DNA of 64,000 nucleotides from Mariprofundus sp. (GCA_021772775.1 JAJFLH010000032.1:1-64000); one strand, 5' to 3'. Counted from the first letter of the stretch, positions 19,624 to 29,567 are shown. Notes: generated by a model from the sequence alone, not told the origin. Numbers and translations are program-made.

Positions 19624-19931
19624 ACGTCGTCTTGCAATGGGATATTTCTGAGATTATCCACTTCTCGTTGTAAGCGGTCATGCTCAGACTTAAGCCATAC
19701 AATTTCCTGTTTGTGTTTACGTCTGGAGAAGCTTAAAGCCAACACGCCACCCGAAAAACCCAACATGAAGGCTATAAACACAGGCACATAAATTGGAATA
19801 GAAGAGCTGCTAACACCAAGAAAATGAACCTGTACCGGCAGTAAGTTTGCCATTGCAAACATGGTAGCAAACGATGTTAGTACAATGACCAACAGGACGT
19901 TAATCCAGTTCACAGAGTTAAAACCTTGCAT
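19620..19931 (-). CDS. lapA: LapA family inner-membrane protein (DUF1049)
   Basis: A 103-residue protein with two membrane helices (about 11-30 and 45-65) and a cytoplasmic basic/coiled tail (KQEIVWLKSEHDRLQREVDN). It is LapB's usual partner in LPS assembly control and sits between ihfB and lapB, the standard neighbourhood. It overlaps the lapB start by four bases and is separated from ihfB by 7. Confidence 0.9.
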   Translation of the reverse strand: MQGFNSVNWINVLLVIVLTSFATMFAMANLLPVQVHFLGVSSSSIPIYVPVFIAFMLGFSGGVLALSFSRRKHKQEIVWLKSEHDRLQREVDNLRNIPLQDDV

Positions 19932-19938
19932 AGTTTTT

Positions 19939-20226
19939 TTATTCAGCAGGGCTATCTACTCGCTCGCGCAACTCTTTGCCCGGCTTGAAGTGAGGAACAA
20001 CTTTTGCAGGAACCATAACAGAATCGCCAGTTTTCGGATTTCGACCCAAACGGGCATTACGTTGCTTGGTAGTAAAACTACCAAAACCACGCAGTTCAAC
20101 ATGATCCCCTGTTGCCAGCGCATCACCAATAACCGAAAAGATCGTATTGACCACCACCTCTGCTTCTCGGCGGGTAATACCTTCCTGCTTCTCAGTTATC
20201 ATTTCAACCAATTCAGACTTCGTCAT
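19939..20226 (-). CDS. ihfB: Integration host factor beta subunit (HU/IHF family)
   Basis: A 95-residue DNA-bending protein. I start at ATG 20226 (MTKSELVEMI), which has TTGGAG eight bases upstream; an upstream in-frame codon adds seven odd residues. The DNA-binding arm signature is intact (GFGSFTTKQRNARLGRNPKTG, with the proline that intercalates). The position just after rpsA and before lapA is that of ihfB, which separates it from plain HU. Confidence 0.93.
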   Translation of the reverse strand: MTKSELVEMITEKQEGITRREAEVVVNTIFSVIGDALATGDHVELRGFGSFTTKQRNARLGRNPKTGDSVMVPAKVVPHFKPGKELRERVDSPAE

Positions 20227-20316
20227 CACACACTCCAAGCATGGCAAGAATTGACATCCATTGCCGATTCATTAGCCCAGCAAAAGCTGGGCCAATTTAT
20301 CATCATCTCTTCACAA

Positions 20317-22092
20317 CTATCTATTCAAGAATTTACGCTGCAGCTCCAATGCCAAAGCTGACGGCGTTGAATTTGCGGCACTCTGTTGAGAATAGTTGCG
20401 CACAGCATCACGTTCTTCATCTCGTAACTGCTGGCTAATAGACAAGCTTACCTGCCTGCGTTTACGGTTTACTTCAATGATTTTCGCTTCCACTTCATCA
20501 CCGACTTTCAAATCTGCATCATCACGTGGAACTTCACGACGAGCCAAGAATGCATGTACACCCTCTGCAACTTCAACCACGGCACCACCCTGATTCAACT
20601 CAGAGACTTTACCATTTACACTATCACCACGTTTAACGCCCGACATGAACACTTCGAACGGATCACCGGAAAGCTGTTTAATACCGAGAGAAATACGCTG
20701 CTGTTCAACGTCAACACCAAGCACTACAGCTTCAACTTCCTGGCCCTTGGTATATTCAGGCAACACATCCATACCTTTTCTATCCCATGACAGGTTTTCA
20801 ACATGAACCAGTCCATCCATGCCACCAGCAACGGGCACGAAGAAACCAAAATCAGTAACATTTTTAATTTTTCCGGTTATATGCGAACCAATCGGATGAT
20901 CGGCCAACCATGACTGCCAAGGGTTTTCACTGACAGCTTTCAGACTCAAACGAATACGGCGTGCTTCTGCATCAACTTCCAATACAGAGACATCAACCAC
21001 ATCACCTTCAGCCAATACACTGGCAGGTTTTACATCATGTTTAATCCAGCTCAATTCAGAACGATGGATCATACCTTCAATACCCGGTTCAATTTCAACC
21101 ACTGCACCAAATTCCAACAAACGGCGAACAGTTCCGGTCAAACGCATGCCTGTTTCATAATTGATCGCCACATTATCCCAGGGATCAGATTGCAGCGCTT
21201 TCATTGATACAGACACTTTACCCGTTTCCGCATTCAATTTCACAATCTCAACAGTCACAGCTTGACCAACAGATAACATCTCGGATGGATGTTTGATACG
21301 ACGCCATGAGATATCAGAAACATGCAGCAGCGCATCCACACCACCGAGATCAATAAAGGCGCCAAAATCAGCCATTCGTTTTACTTCACCGCTAAGTTTG
21401 TCGCCCGCAGCCTTGCCTTCAAAAAAGGCAGCTTTCTGAGCATCACGCTCTGCAGCCATAGGCTTTTTACGCGATACCACAACATTTTCCGGTTTGCGAC
21501 GTGCTTCCAACACCGCAACTTTACATGTTTTTCCAACCAGCTCTTCAGCATTGATATGCATATCAGTATCAGCTTCAGAACGTGGCATAAATGCATTCAA
21601 ACCAGACAAGCTGACTTTATAACCACCCTTGATTGCAGCCGTAACAACAGCATCAATCGCTTCACCACTTTCAACCGCAGCAGCTACAGCCGTCCATGCT
21701 TCACGCTGTTTAACTTCCAACACAGATAACTTCACACCTGTGCTACCACCAGTGGCTTGTACCAATGCGTCGATTTCATCACCGACTGCAGGCATTTCCA
21801 TGCCGGCCTGAGCAAATTCAGCCGCAGGAATCGTACCTTCATCCTTAGCGCCAACGTCAATCGTGATAGTATCTGCAGAAACATTAACAACCATGCCGGT
21901 AATCATCTCGCCGCGTTTGAGGATAGGCTGCTCTTTCAAGGAAGCTTCAAACATCAGTTTGAATGACTCTTCTTCAGGCTCAGCTGCAGCTGATACTTTT
22001 TCTTCTTCGATCACAGCGGCCTGATCTATCACGGCGCTATCCTGATCTCCCTGCACTTCCTGTGTGTTGTCCAAGCTATTGGTTTCACTCAT
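20317..22092 (-). CDS. rpsA: 30S ribosomal protein S1
   Basis: A 591-residue protein with six S1 RNA-binding repeats, for example GMVVNVSADTITIDVGAKDEG, GEVKRMADFGAFIDLGGVDA and GKIKNVTDFGFFVPVAGGMDG. It is about 35 residues longer than E. coli S1 because of an acidic N-terminal extension (about residues 1-45). S1 helps mRNA bind the small subunit. It lies between cmk (99-base gap) and ihfB (90-base gap), the classical order. Confidence 0.97.
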   Translation of the reverse strand: MSETNSLDNTQEVQGDQDSAVIDQAAVIEEEKVSAAAEPEEESFKLMFEASLKEQPILKRGEMITGMVVNVSADTITIDVGAKDEGTIPAAEFAQAGMEMPAVGDEIDALVQATGGSTGVKLSVLEVKQREAWTAVAAAVESGEAIDAVVTAAIKGGYKVSLSGLNAFMPRSEADTDMHINAEELVGKTCKVAVLEARRKPENVVVSRKKPMAAERDAQKAAFFEGKAAGDKLSGEVKRMADFGAFIDLGGVDALLHVSDISWRRIKHPSEMLSVGQAVTVEIVKLNAETGKVSVSMKALQSDPWDNVAINYETGMRLTGTVRRLLEFGAVVEIEPGIEGMIHRSELSWIKHDVKPASVLAEGDVVDVSVLEVDAEARRIRLSLKAVSENPWQSWLADHPIGSHITGKIKNVTDFGFFVPVAGGMDGLVHVENLSWDRKGMDVLPEYTKGQEVEAVVLGVDVEQQRISLGIKQLSGDPFEVFMSGVKRGDSVNGKVSELNQGGAVVEVAEGVHAFLARREVPRDDADLKVGDEVEAKIIEVNRKRRQVSLSISQQLRDEERDAVRNYSQQSAANSTPSALALELQRKFLNR

Positions 22093-22191
22093 CTTTATAC
22101 CGTCCCGGTTATGTCAATTCATAACGAATTGTTATTCAGTGTTCTGTCAATTTTGTGTGTTTGCGTATCGTGTTTCTGGTTCTTTAAGCTA

Positions 22192-22884
22192 TTATGTCGA
22201 TCTAACTATCAATTTTCTGCGTTCCAACACGCCAAGCATACGATCCACAACTTCATCGACACGTAGCGTGGTCGAATCTATGACGATCGCATCCATAGCC
22301 TGTTTCAGTGGCGCATGCTGACGTTCAGCGTCGCGTTGGTCACGCATTTTCAACTCTTCAAGCACCGTCTCAAGGCTATTATCGCTATCATCTTTGAGTT
22401 GCGCCCAACGCCTGCGAGCCCGTTCACGTATCGATGCAGTCAGAAAAAACTTGGCTGGCGCATCTGGCAGCACCACCGTACCGATATCACGGCCATCCAT
22501 AATACAGCCCTTCTCAGCCAAGTTATGTTGCAAACCCAGTAGCTTTTCACGCACTGATGGCATGGATGCAACTTTTGAAGCTGCCGCACCAACCTGCTCA
22601 CTGCGGAGGCCCGCCGTAACATTTTCACCAGCTAGAAAAATACCATCCACTGTCCACTCAATCTCACCGAGCAACTTCTCAACGAGAACCGACACTTCCG
22701 TCTCATCGGCCAATGAGACATCGCGCTGCATAGCCACGGAACCGGTCAATCGGTACAGTAATCCTGTATCCAAAACCGGCAGACCAACTTCTTCCGCCAA
22801 CATTTTTGCCACCGTACCTTTACCCGAGCCCGACGGCCCGTCGATAGCAATACTTAAAACCTCGATAGCTTGCCACTCAGACAT
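22192..22884 (-). CDS. cmk: Cytidylate kinase
   Basis: A 230-residue (d)CMP kinase. The P-loop GPSGSGKGT is at about residues 16-24, and MDGRDIGTVVLPDA and the LID-like ARRRWAQLKDD segment are present. I choose ATG 22884 (MSEWQ), giving an 8-base overlap with the end of aroA (ATGTCTGA). An in-frame codon at 22917 would lie deeper in aroA and is less likely. The aroA-cmk-rpsA order is conserved in many proteobacteria. Confidence 0.93.
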   Translation of the reverse strand: MSEWQAIEVLSIAIDGPSGSGKGTVAKMLAEEVGLPVLDTGLLYRLTGSVAMQRDVSLADETEVSVLVEKLLGEIEWTVDGIFLAGENVTAGLRSEQVGAAASKVASMPSVREKLLGLQHNLAEKGCIMDGRDIGTVVLPDAPAKFFLTASIRERARRRWAQLKDDSDNSLETVLEELKMRDQRDAERQHAPLKQAMDAIVIDSTTLRVDEVVDRMLGVLERRKLIVRST

Positions 22885-24235
22885 CTGAAGCTTCACTCTC
22901 ATCAGCCCAACGCACATTCATGCCAATGCTTTGTGCCAGCGATACAAAATTAGGGAAACTGGTCGCAATGGCAGCTGCATTATGGATACGAATCTCGCCT
23001 TCTGCCCGCTGTGCCGCCACAGCCATCGCCATCGCAATACGATGGTCACCATGCGCATCGACATCAGCGTCACCCTTCAAACTAGACAAGCCTTGAATCA
23101 CTGCGCCATCAGCACGCTCTTGCATATCAGCACCGGCAGCACGCAGTGCATTGGCCATAGCAGCAATACGGTCAGACTCTTTTACACGTAGCTCTTCTGC
23201 ATCTTCCAGCACAAATTCACCATCAGCCAATGATGCCGCCGCAAAAATCACAGGAAATTCATCAATCGCATCAGGCACATCGTTCGGATCAACATTCAGG
23301 CCATGCAAACCACCGGAACGCACACGCACATCAGCCACTGGCTCTTCACCAACTGCCGACTCATTAGAGAGGGATAGATCAGCGCCCATGCCATGCATCA
23401 CACGGCGCCAACCATCACGACGGGCATTGATACCAATTGAATTCAAGGTTACATCAGAGCCATCCACCAAACTGGCCGCTACTGCAAAGAAACAGGCCGA
23501 GGAGGGATCAGCAGGAATAACGACACTCTGCTCAGGAGCCGTCAGTTTATCAGTTGGATTTAAAGAGATCGTACCATCATCAGCCACATCAACCGGTTGA
23601 CCAAAAAGAGGTAACATGCGTTCGGTATGATCACGGGTTGGTTTCGGCTCTTTCACCGTAGTCACACCATCGGCATAGAGAGCCGCCAGCATCACACACG
23701 ACTTCACCTGCGCACTGGCCACCTCAGAAACATGGTCAATGGCTGTAAGTATTCCACCGGAAACAGTAATCGGCAGCAGATCACCGCCCTCTTTTCCATC
23801 TACAACGGCACCCATCTTACGAACCGGCGTCACCACACGTTTCATCGGACGCTTACACAATGAGGCATCACCAGTCATGCTGCTTTCAAAGCTCTGTCCA
23901 GCGAGCACTCCAGTCATCAGCCGCACACAGGTACCTGCATTACCGGCATCGAGTATATTGGCCGGTTTTTTCAGACCATGCAGACCGACACCAAATACAC
24001 GCAGAGCGGTTTTTTCATCGTTTAGCCACTCGATTTTCACACCCATATCGATAAACATTTGAGCTGTTGCGATATTGTCATCACCGGGCAAAAAGCCCCT
24101 AATCTCTGTGATTCCATCAGATAAAGAAGCCAACATCACTGAGCGATGCGACATCGATTTATCACCTGGAACGGTGATATTCCCCTTCAATGGCCCAGTC
24201 GCTGGCCCTGCAATCAGTGTTCCGCCGATATCCAT
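22877..24235 (-). CDS. aroA: 3-phosphoshikimate 1-carboxyvinyltransferase (EPSP synthase)
   Basis: A 452-residue shikimate pathway enzyme that transfers enolpyruvate to shikimate 3-phosphate. It shows VPGDKSMSHRSVMLASL, the LDAGNAGTCVRLMTG active-site motif and the ELRVKESDRI and DHRIAMA segments. The shape of the PEP-binding motif suggests a class II-like (GDKS..HR.) form, but that is only a reading. It is coupled to tyrA upstream (one-base overlap) and cmk downstream. Confidence 0.95.
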   Translation of the reverse strand: MDIGGTLIAGPATGPLKGNITVPGDKSMSHRSVMLASLSDGITEIRGFLPGDDNIATAQMFIDMGVKIEWLNDEKTALRVFGVGLHGLKKPANILDAGNAGTCVRLMTGVLAGQSFESSMTGDASLCKRPMKRVVTPVRKMGAVVDGKEGGDLLPITVSGGILTAIDHVSEVASAQVKSCVMLAALYADGVTTVKEPKPTRDHTERMLPLFGQPVDVADDGTISLNPTDKLTAPEQSVVIPADPSSACFFAVAASLVDGSDVTLNSIGINARRDGWRRVMHGMGADLSLSNESAVGEEPVADVRVRSGGLHGLNVDPNDVPDAIDEFPVIFAAASLADGEFVLEDAEELRVKESDRIAAMANALRAAGADMQERADGAVIQGLSSLKGDADVDAHGDHRIAMAMAVAAQRAEGEIRIHNAAAIATSFPNFVSLAQSIGMNVRWADESEASDV

Positions 24236-25164
24236 TACAATCCTTCCCCATGTTTAGCCAGCCATGTTTCACGTGCTTCACGGGCCGCTCTAAATTTTTC
24301 TAACAATCTGTCCGCATCGCCGGCCAACAATGACTCTCGCAAACCATTCAGCTCATGTTGATAGGCGTCCAACTGAACCAACAGGGCATCACGATTACTC
24401 AATGAAATGTCACGCCACATTTCCGGTGATGATGATGCAATACGTGTAAAATCACGAAAACCACCGGCTGCAAAGCAGAATGGATCGTGCCCTTCTCTTT
24501 TCTGACGACTGACTGCATTGACCAGAGCAAACGCGGCCAAATGCGGCAGATGGCTTACAGAAGCGAGAAACTCATCGTGTTCAGCTGCTTGCATCGTCAC
24601 TACGCGACTGCCTGTTTTCTTCCACAACTGCTCTACCAGTGCCAAAGCTACTGCATCAGAACTCTCTTCAGGAGTAATCACCGACAGGCGCAGATCAAAC
24701 AACTCGGCAAATGCCGCACCTGCACCAGACTGTTCGGTACCTGCAATTGGATGGGCGGCAATAAAACGCTCAGGTTTTGGCAAGCATTTATGCGCAGCGG
24801 CAATAGCAGTCTGTTTGGTACTACCAGCATCCGTCACCACGGCAGAATCGGGCAGTGTATCCGCCATTGCAGCAAATACCGATTCATAGGCCTGCATGGG
24901 CACAGCCAGCAACACCACATCGGCATCACGAACTGCCTCAGCGATATCATGCGACCAGCCATCAACAATGCCTAACTCTTCAGCCAACTTGAGGTTTTCA
25001 GCATTGCGTCCAACACCGCTCACCCGTGTGACCGCTCCGGCTCTTTGCAATGCTAAACTAAACGAGCCGCCAATCAGACCCACACCAATCACAACCAGAT
25101 GACCGATAGAAAAGTCACCAGCCTCAGCATGTGGCATATCAGATTTTATACCGTCAGTAGACAA
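24235..25164 (-). CDS. tyrA: Prephenate/arogenate dehydrogenase
   Basis: A 309-residue NAD(P)-dependent enzyme of tyrosine synthesis. The Rossmann motif is VIGVGLIGGSFSLALQRAG, followed by the TyrA patterns VTDAGSTKQTAI, FIAAHPIAGTEQSGAGAA, HDEFLASVSHLPHLAAFAL and FRDFTRIASSSPEMWRDI. There is no chorismate mutase domain; that activity is fused to PheA in this locus. It is 2 bases from the hisC stop and overlaps the aroA start. Confidence 0.95.
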   Translation of the reverse strand: MSTDGIKSDMPHAEAGDFSIGHLVVIGVGLIGGSFSLALQRAGAVTRVSGVGRNAENLKLAEELGIVDGWSHDIAEAVRDADVVLLAVPMQAYESVFAAMADTLPDSAVVTDAGSTKQTAIAAAHKCLPKPERFIAAHPIAGTEQSGAGAAFAELFDLRLSVITPEESSDAVALALVEQLWKKTGSRVVTMQAAEHDEFLASVSHLPHLAAFALVNAVSRQKREGHDPFCFAAGGFRDFTRIASSSPEMWRDISLSNRDALLVQLDAYQHELNGLRESLLAGDADRLLEKFRAAREARETWLAKHGEGL

Positions 25165-25166
25165 AA

Positions 25167-26282
25167 CTACTCCTGCAAACCTGCAACAATTTCATTCAAA
25201 GCTTCTAAAAAAGCACTGTTTTCTTCGTGATTACCGACTGAGATGCGCAAATAATCTGCCATACCATACGCTGCCAGTGGGCGAGGAATAATGCCCCTAT
25301 CTTCCAACTGGCGCAAAAGATCACTGCATTGGCTGTGGCGCAACAATACAAAGTTAGCAAAACTTTCACCACCAAGCAGCCCCAACTTATCTAAAGCATC
25401 CTGCAAACGACTTCGTTCAGCATTGGAATCAGCCACACGAGCCATCACCCAATCGCGATCACCTAATGCAGCTACTGCAGCAGCTTGTGCCATGAGGTTC
25501 ACATTAAACGGTTCACGAAAACGATTTACCAAAGCCACAATTTCAGCAGCGGCAATGGCATAACCCACCCGGCAACCAGCTAATCCATACGCTTTGGAAA
25601 ATGTTCGACTGATCACCAGTCCAGGATGCTGCAATTCGTGCACGGAATCACCCAACTCATCAGCCACAAACTCATAATAGGCTTCATCAATAATGACCAC
25701 GACATCGCGAGGCAATTTATCGAGGAAAATTTGAATCGCGCTCTGACCATGTAATGTACCAGTTGGATTATTGGGATTGGCAATACAAACCACTTTGGTT
25801 TTATCAGTTACCGCAGCAGCCATGGCATCCAGGTCATGCGTTAGACCATCAGCTTCCTGCACTGAGACAGCGCAAGCTCCTGACGCCTGTGTGGCCAAGG
25901 CATAAACGATGAAAGCCCGACTGGAGAAAATCACCTCGTCACCGGCCCCTGCAAAACAACGAATCAACAGCTCCAACACTTCATTGGAACCATTACCCAG
26001 CAACACCTGATCACGGGATACAGCATGGAAATCGGCTATAGTGTGTTTGAGTTGATTACCATCACCATCCGGATAGCGATTCACCTCAGATGCAGCAGCA
26101 CTGATTGCTTTTATTGCCTTCGGTGATGGGCCATAAGGATTTTCGTTCGAAGCCAGCTTCACCGCGTGTGAGAGTCCCTTTTCGTTTAACAGTTGCTCTA
26201 CAGGTTTACCCGGCACATAAGGGTAGAGCCCAGCAGTCTGGCTTACAGCACGTGCCATCCAATCAATTATCATCTTATCCAT
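25167..26282 (-). CDS. hisC: Histidinol-phosphate / aromatic aminotransferase
   Basis: A 371-residue PLP enzyme with NENPYGPSPKA, NPNNPTGT and the PLP-lysine motif RTFSKAYGLAGCRVGY. I start at ATG 26282 (or 26273), because the longest frame begins with a GTG at 26303 that lies inside a dispersed CACAGAT repeat and is unlikely to be coding. Set between pheA and tyrA, it may transaminate prephenate or aromatic keto acids as well as imidazole acetol phosphate, as seen for HisC2-type proteins elsewhere. Confidence 0.92.
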   Translation of the reverse strand: MDKMIIDWMARAVSQTAGLYPYVPGKPVEQLLNEKGLSHAVKLASNENPYGPSPKAIKAISAAASEVNRYPDGDGNQLKHTIADFHAVSRDQVLLGNGSNEVLELLIRCFAGAGDEVIFSSRAFIVYALATQASGACAVSVQEADGLTHDLDAMAAAVTDKTKVVCIANPNNPTGTLHGQSAIQIFLDKLPRDVVVIIDEAYYEFVADELGDSVHELQHPGLVISRTFSKAYGLAGCRVGYAIAAAEIVALVNRFREPFNVNLMAQAAAVAALGDRDWVMARVADSNAERSRLQDALDKLGLLGGESFANFVLLRHSQCSDLLRQLEDRGIIPRPLAAYGMADYLRISVGNHEENSAFLEALNEIVAGLQE

Positions 26283-26300
26283 CGAACCCCAATCTTCAGC

Positions 26301-26327
26301 CACAGATGAACACAGATAGACACAGAT
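26301..26327. repeat. Three phased CACAGAT direct repeats between pheA and hisC
   Basis: CACAGAT occurs at 26301, 26311 and 26321, an exact 10-base period. Read on the minus strand it gives the ATCTGTGT-type wording of an intergenic repeat I recall from many unrelated bacterial genomes. A related stretch lies at 12977-12994. Confidence 0.75.
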
Positions 26328-26402
26328 AGTGTCTCAGCGGTGAATCTTGTGGATATTTTTCTCTTTCTGTTGACCTAAACAGCCTACTCAGCTGTATAAC
26401 AC

Positions 26403-27554
26403 TTATAATGGTCTGGAAACAGGGTATGAACCCAATACTTTGATAAAACAGCCCAATTTGGACTGAATCTCAACAATAGCTTCTGCCACCTCTGCATCAT
26501 CACGATGACCTTGCACATCAGCAAAGAAGACATATTGCCACAATTGTTTTTTAGAAGGACGTGATTCAATGCGGGTCAAACCGATACCACGCTCAGCAAA
26601 AGATGTAATAAGCTTATGCAGGGCACCCGGCTCATCCTTGATCGACATCACCAATGAGGTTTTATCTTCTCCTGAAGCAGGCGAATCATGCTGACCAATC
26701 ACAAAGAAACGGGTGGTATTATCATGGAAATCTTCAATATTACGCTGTACCAATGGCAATTCTGAATGATCAACAATGGAGTACGGGCCTACCACTGCGC
26801 ATTTTTCCCAATCCAGAGCACCAGCGCTGCTGTTTTTTGCTTCATCAACAATTTGAGCGGCACGAATCGTGGATGAAGACTCCATCAAACGCGCATTGGG
26901 CATATGCGATGCAATCCAGTTTCGGCACTGCCCAAGTGGTTGCGGATGCGAAATAACGGTTTCTACCTCATCAAGATTTTCGGCATAAGAGAACAGATGA
27001 TGATGAATCGACAACTGCACCTCAGCACAGATAAACACATTGCGCTCCATATCAGCAAACAGATCCAGAGTCGGCGTCACAGCCCCTTCAAAAGCATTTT
27101 CTACCGGCACAACACCATAAGTTGCACGGCCTGACTCTACTTCATCAAACACCATAGCCAATGAACCACAAGCCATATATTTTGGCGTAGCACCAAATTG
27201 ACGTGTAGATGCGGTATGACTGAAAGTGCCTTCAGGACCGAGATAGGCAATCGTCATCGGATGCTCAAGGGCCAAACAGGCACCAATAATTTCACGATAA
27301 ATGCCATGAATAGCCGCATCAGGAATTTTAGTTTCATGTGAACATTCCGCCGCCGCATCATTCTGCGACAAAAGCCTGCGGATAATCGAAGCCTCACGGC
27401 TCGGTACATAAAACGGCGCATTGCCGGTATTCTGTTTGGCTTCACCCACCTGCGTAGCCAGCTGCGCACGCTTGCGAATTAATTCCAGAATTTCATCATC
27501 AACCGCATCAATTGCGACACGTAATACATTCAGTTTAGCTTCAAGATCACCCAT
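26403..27554 (-). CDS. pheA: Bifunctional chorismate mutase / prephenate dehydratase
   Basis: A 383-residue P-protein for phenylalanine synthesis. Residues 1-90 form an AroQ chorismate mutase (LRVAIDAVDDEILELIRKRAQL). Residues 105-285 form prephenate dehydratase (YLGPEGTFSHTA, GVVPVENAFEGAV and NTTRFFVIG). Residues 295-375 form an ACT domain for feedback by phenylalanine (IESRPSKKQLWQYVFF). It heads the aromatic gene run, 99 bases or more upstream of hisC. Confidence 0.96.
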   Translation of the reverse strand: MGDLEAKLNVLRVAIDAVDDEILELIRKRAQLATQVGEAKQNTGNAPFYVPSREASIIRRLLSQNDAAAECSHETKIPDAAIHGIYREIIGACLALEHPMTIAYLGPEGTFSHTASTRQFGATPKYMACGSLAMVFDEVESGRATYGVVPVENAFEGAVTPTLDLFADMERNVFICAEVQLSIHHHLFSYAENLDEVETVISHPQPLGQCRNWIASHMPNARLMESSSTIRAAQIVDEAKNSSAGALDWEKCAVVGPYSIVDHSELPLVQRNIEDFHDNTTRFFVIGQHDSPASGEDKTSLVMSIKDEPGALHKLITSFAERGIGLTRIESRPSKKQLWQYVFFADVQGHRDDAEVAEAIVEIQSKLGCFIKVLGSYPVSRPL

Positions 27555-27659
27555 GCCAGCAGCCTAGCAGCAGGCAAAGGCGCAATCCATGCTTAAACTT
27601 ATCCTCAACGACTTTCGCTTAGCTGATATACTGCAAGCTTATAAAAGGTGATAAATATC

Positions 27660-27695
27660 AAAAAGGAGAGTCAACCCAAATGCCAAACAGCCTCT
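27660..27695 (-). terminator. Possible weak terminator after the WbpM-like gene
   Basis: Just past the stop, the minus strand reads AAGAGAG, a loop of about 22 bases, CTCTCCTTTTTG. The stem is only five or six pairs with a T5 run, so this is a weak candidate for the end of the polysaccharide operon. Confidence 0.35.
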
Positions 27696-27700
27696 CTTAA

Positions 27701-29545
27701 TTAGACGTCTGCATCAGGCACAAACTCAGGCACCAATTGTTTCAATTCGGAATACAGTAGTGGAACATCGCGACTGGCGCATGCCTGCTTCAACGCGGCA
27801 AGCTGAGCTTGCATCTCTTCCCAGTCGACTGATCGACTACCTGAGAGCATAATTTTCGGGTGCATTGTTTTAACCAGCTGCTCAGAATCATGAAACAGCT
27901 CTTCATACAATTTCTCACCAGGCCTAAGCCCTGTATATGCAATCTCAATATCCCGGCCCGGTTCCAAACCCGTCAATCGAATCATCTGCTCCGCCAGATC
28001 AACAATCTTCACGGGCTCGCCCATATCGAGCACAAATATCTCGCCTCCCCCCCCCATACTGCCGGCCTGCAAAATCAAACTAACAGCCTCAGGAATTGTC
28101 ATGAAGTATCGAGTAATATCCGGATGTGTAACTGTAATCGGTCCCCCTGCCTCAATCTGCCTGCGAAACAGCGGTACAACCGAACCAGTTGAGCCCAGCA
28201 CATTTCCAAAGCGCGTAGTAATAAAAGACGTTGAATCATTGCGGAGGTTTAAGTTCTGCGTATAAATCTCAGCACAACGTTTACTTGCCCCCATCACATT
28301 GGTGGGATTAACAGCTTTATCAGTCGAGACTTGGATAAATTTTTCAACGCCAAATTCAACTGCCATATCAGCAATGCCACATGTACCCAACACATTGGTT
28401 TTCACACCTTCAGCAGGGTTCTGTTCTACCAATGGAACATGCTTATAGGCCGCTGCATTAAATACCACTTCAGGCCTGAAATGATCAAACACCCAGCGCA
28501 TACGTTCCGAATCACGGATATCACCAAGCACCGGGTGTAACTTCACATCATCCCTCAGTGGCTGCAACTCCTGATCAATCGTATACACACTGAATTCACT
28601 GTGATCCAATAACAACAGACAATCAGGCCGGTGCCTAATCACCTGACGACACAATTCTGAACCAATCGAACCACCGGCACCTGTAACGAGCACCCTTTTA
28701 CCAGTCAAAAATGATTTAATCCCTGCTTCAACCAGCTCCACCGTATCGCGGCCTAACAAGTCTTCAATCTGAACCTTACGCAAACGCGACATTTCAACTC
28801 GGCCATCAGCCATCTCAATCACAGATGGTAAAATTCGACAAGGGATATTAAGTCCTTGGGCACGACTTACAACAGTCTGAATCACCTGATGAGAGGCCGA
28901 TGGAATTGCTAAGAGCACCACGCCAATCTCATATCTCTCTATTACCTGCTCCAAATCAAGCAACCGACCAACCACACGTACACCATGAATTTCTCGGCCC
29001 TGCCTACTTCCATCATCATCAAGAAAAGCAACCGGTTCATATACATCTGATTTCAACAAGTCCCTTACCAAGAGCTCCCCTGCTTGACCTGCACCGATCA
29101 ACAACGCTCGCTCAGAGTCTCTTGTTTTTAATGTAAATTTATGATCTTTGAATGAACGGTAAAGCATACGTGGAGCTGACAAACCGAGAGCAAAAATTAC
29201 AGGGTACAAGACCAGTACTGAACGCGGAATACCTGACAGTCTTTGCCAGATAAACATCACCAACATAGTCAGTATAACTCCGACAAGAACAGCCTTGAGG
29301 ATACGCATCAAATCAGGAATAGATGCAAAACGCCAAACGCCACGATACAAGCCAAAATACCAGCAAGTTGCCACTTGTAACGGCAATGCAATCACAATCA
29401 ACAATTGCATTGATGACTGTGATAACGGATCTATTTCACCCATATTGAAACGCAACCAAAAAGCCAAAATGATGGCTATAGGTATCCACAATAAATCATG
29501 GAGAAATACAAACCATCTTTTTTCCACCATATTAAACTCTATCAT
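27701..29545 (-). CDS. wbpM: Membrane-bound UDP-sugar 4,6-dehydratase, WbpM/CapD family
   Basis: About 614 residues from ATG 29545, which has AAGGG eight bases upstream and avoids overlap with the ligase gene. Four N-terminal membrane helices (about 15-135) precede a first nucleotide-binding fold (ALLIGAGQAGELLVRDLL) and the catalytic SDR domain (VLVTGAGGSIGSELCRQV). The active site has Met in place of Tyr (STDKAVNPTNVMGASKR), normal for this subfamily. WbpM-type enzymes convert UDP-GlcNAc to the 4-keto-6-deoxy sugar used for QuiNAc- or FucNAc-type residues. It carries a G9 run at about codon 497 and sits at the conserved end of the locus. Confidence 0.93.
   Translation of the reverse strand: MIEFNMVEKRWFVFLHDLLWIPIAIILAFWLRFNMGEIDPLSQSSMQLLIVIALPLQVATCWYFGLYRGVWRFASIPDLMRILKAVLVGVILTMLVMFIWQRLSGIPRSVLVLYPVIFALGLSAPRMLYRSFKDHKFTLKTRDSERALLIGAGQAGELLVRDLLKSDVYEPVAFLDDDGSRQGREIHGVRVVGRLLDLEQVIERYEIGVVLLAIPSASHQVIQTVVSRAQGLNIPCRILPSVIEMADGRVEMSRLRKVQIEDLLGRDTVELVEAGIKSFLTGKRVLVTGAGGSIGSELCRQVIRHRPDCLLLLDHSEFSVYTIDQELQPLRDDVKLHPVLGDIRDSERMRWVFDHFRPEVVFNAAAYKHVPLVEQNPAEGVKTNVLGTCGIADMAVEFGVEKFIQVSTDKAVNPTNVMGASKRCAEIYTQNLNLRNDSTSFITTRFGNVLGSTGSVVPLFRRQIEAGGPITVTHPDITRYFMTIPEAVSLILQAGSMGGGGEIFVLDMGEPVKIVDLAEQMIRLTGLEPGRDIEIAYTGLRPGEKLYEELFHDSEQLVKTMHPKIMLSGSRSVDWEEMQAQLAALKQACASRDVPLLYSELKQLVPEFVPDADV
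28047..28055 (-). repeat. Poly-G tract of 9 inside wbpM
   Basis: Nine consecutive C on the plus strand, read as G in the gene (MGGGGE). Length change would shift the frame at about residue 497 of 614. Confidence 0.95.
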
Positions 29546-29567
29546 AATTATACCCTTCGAAAGAAAC

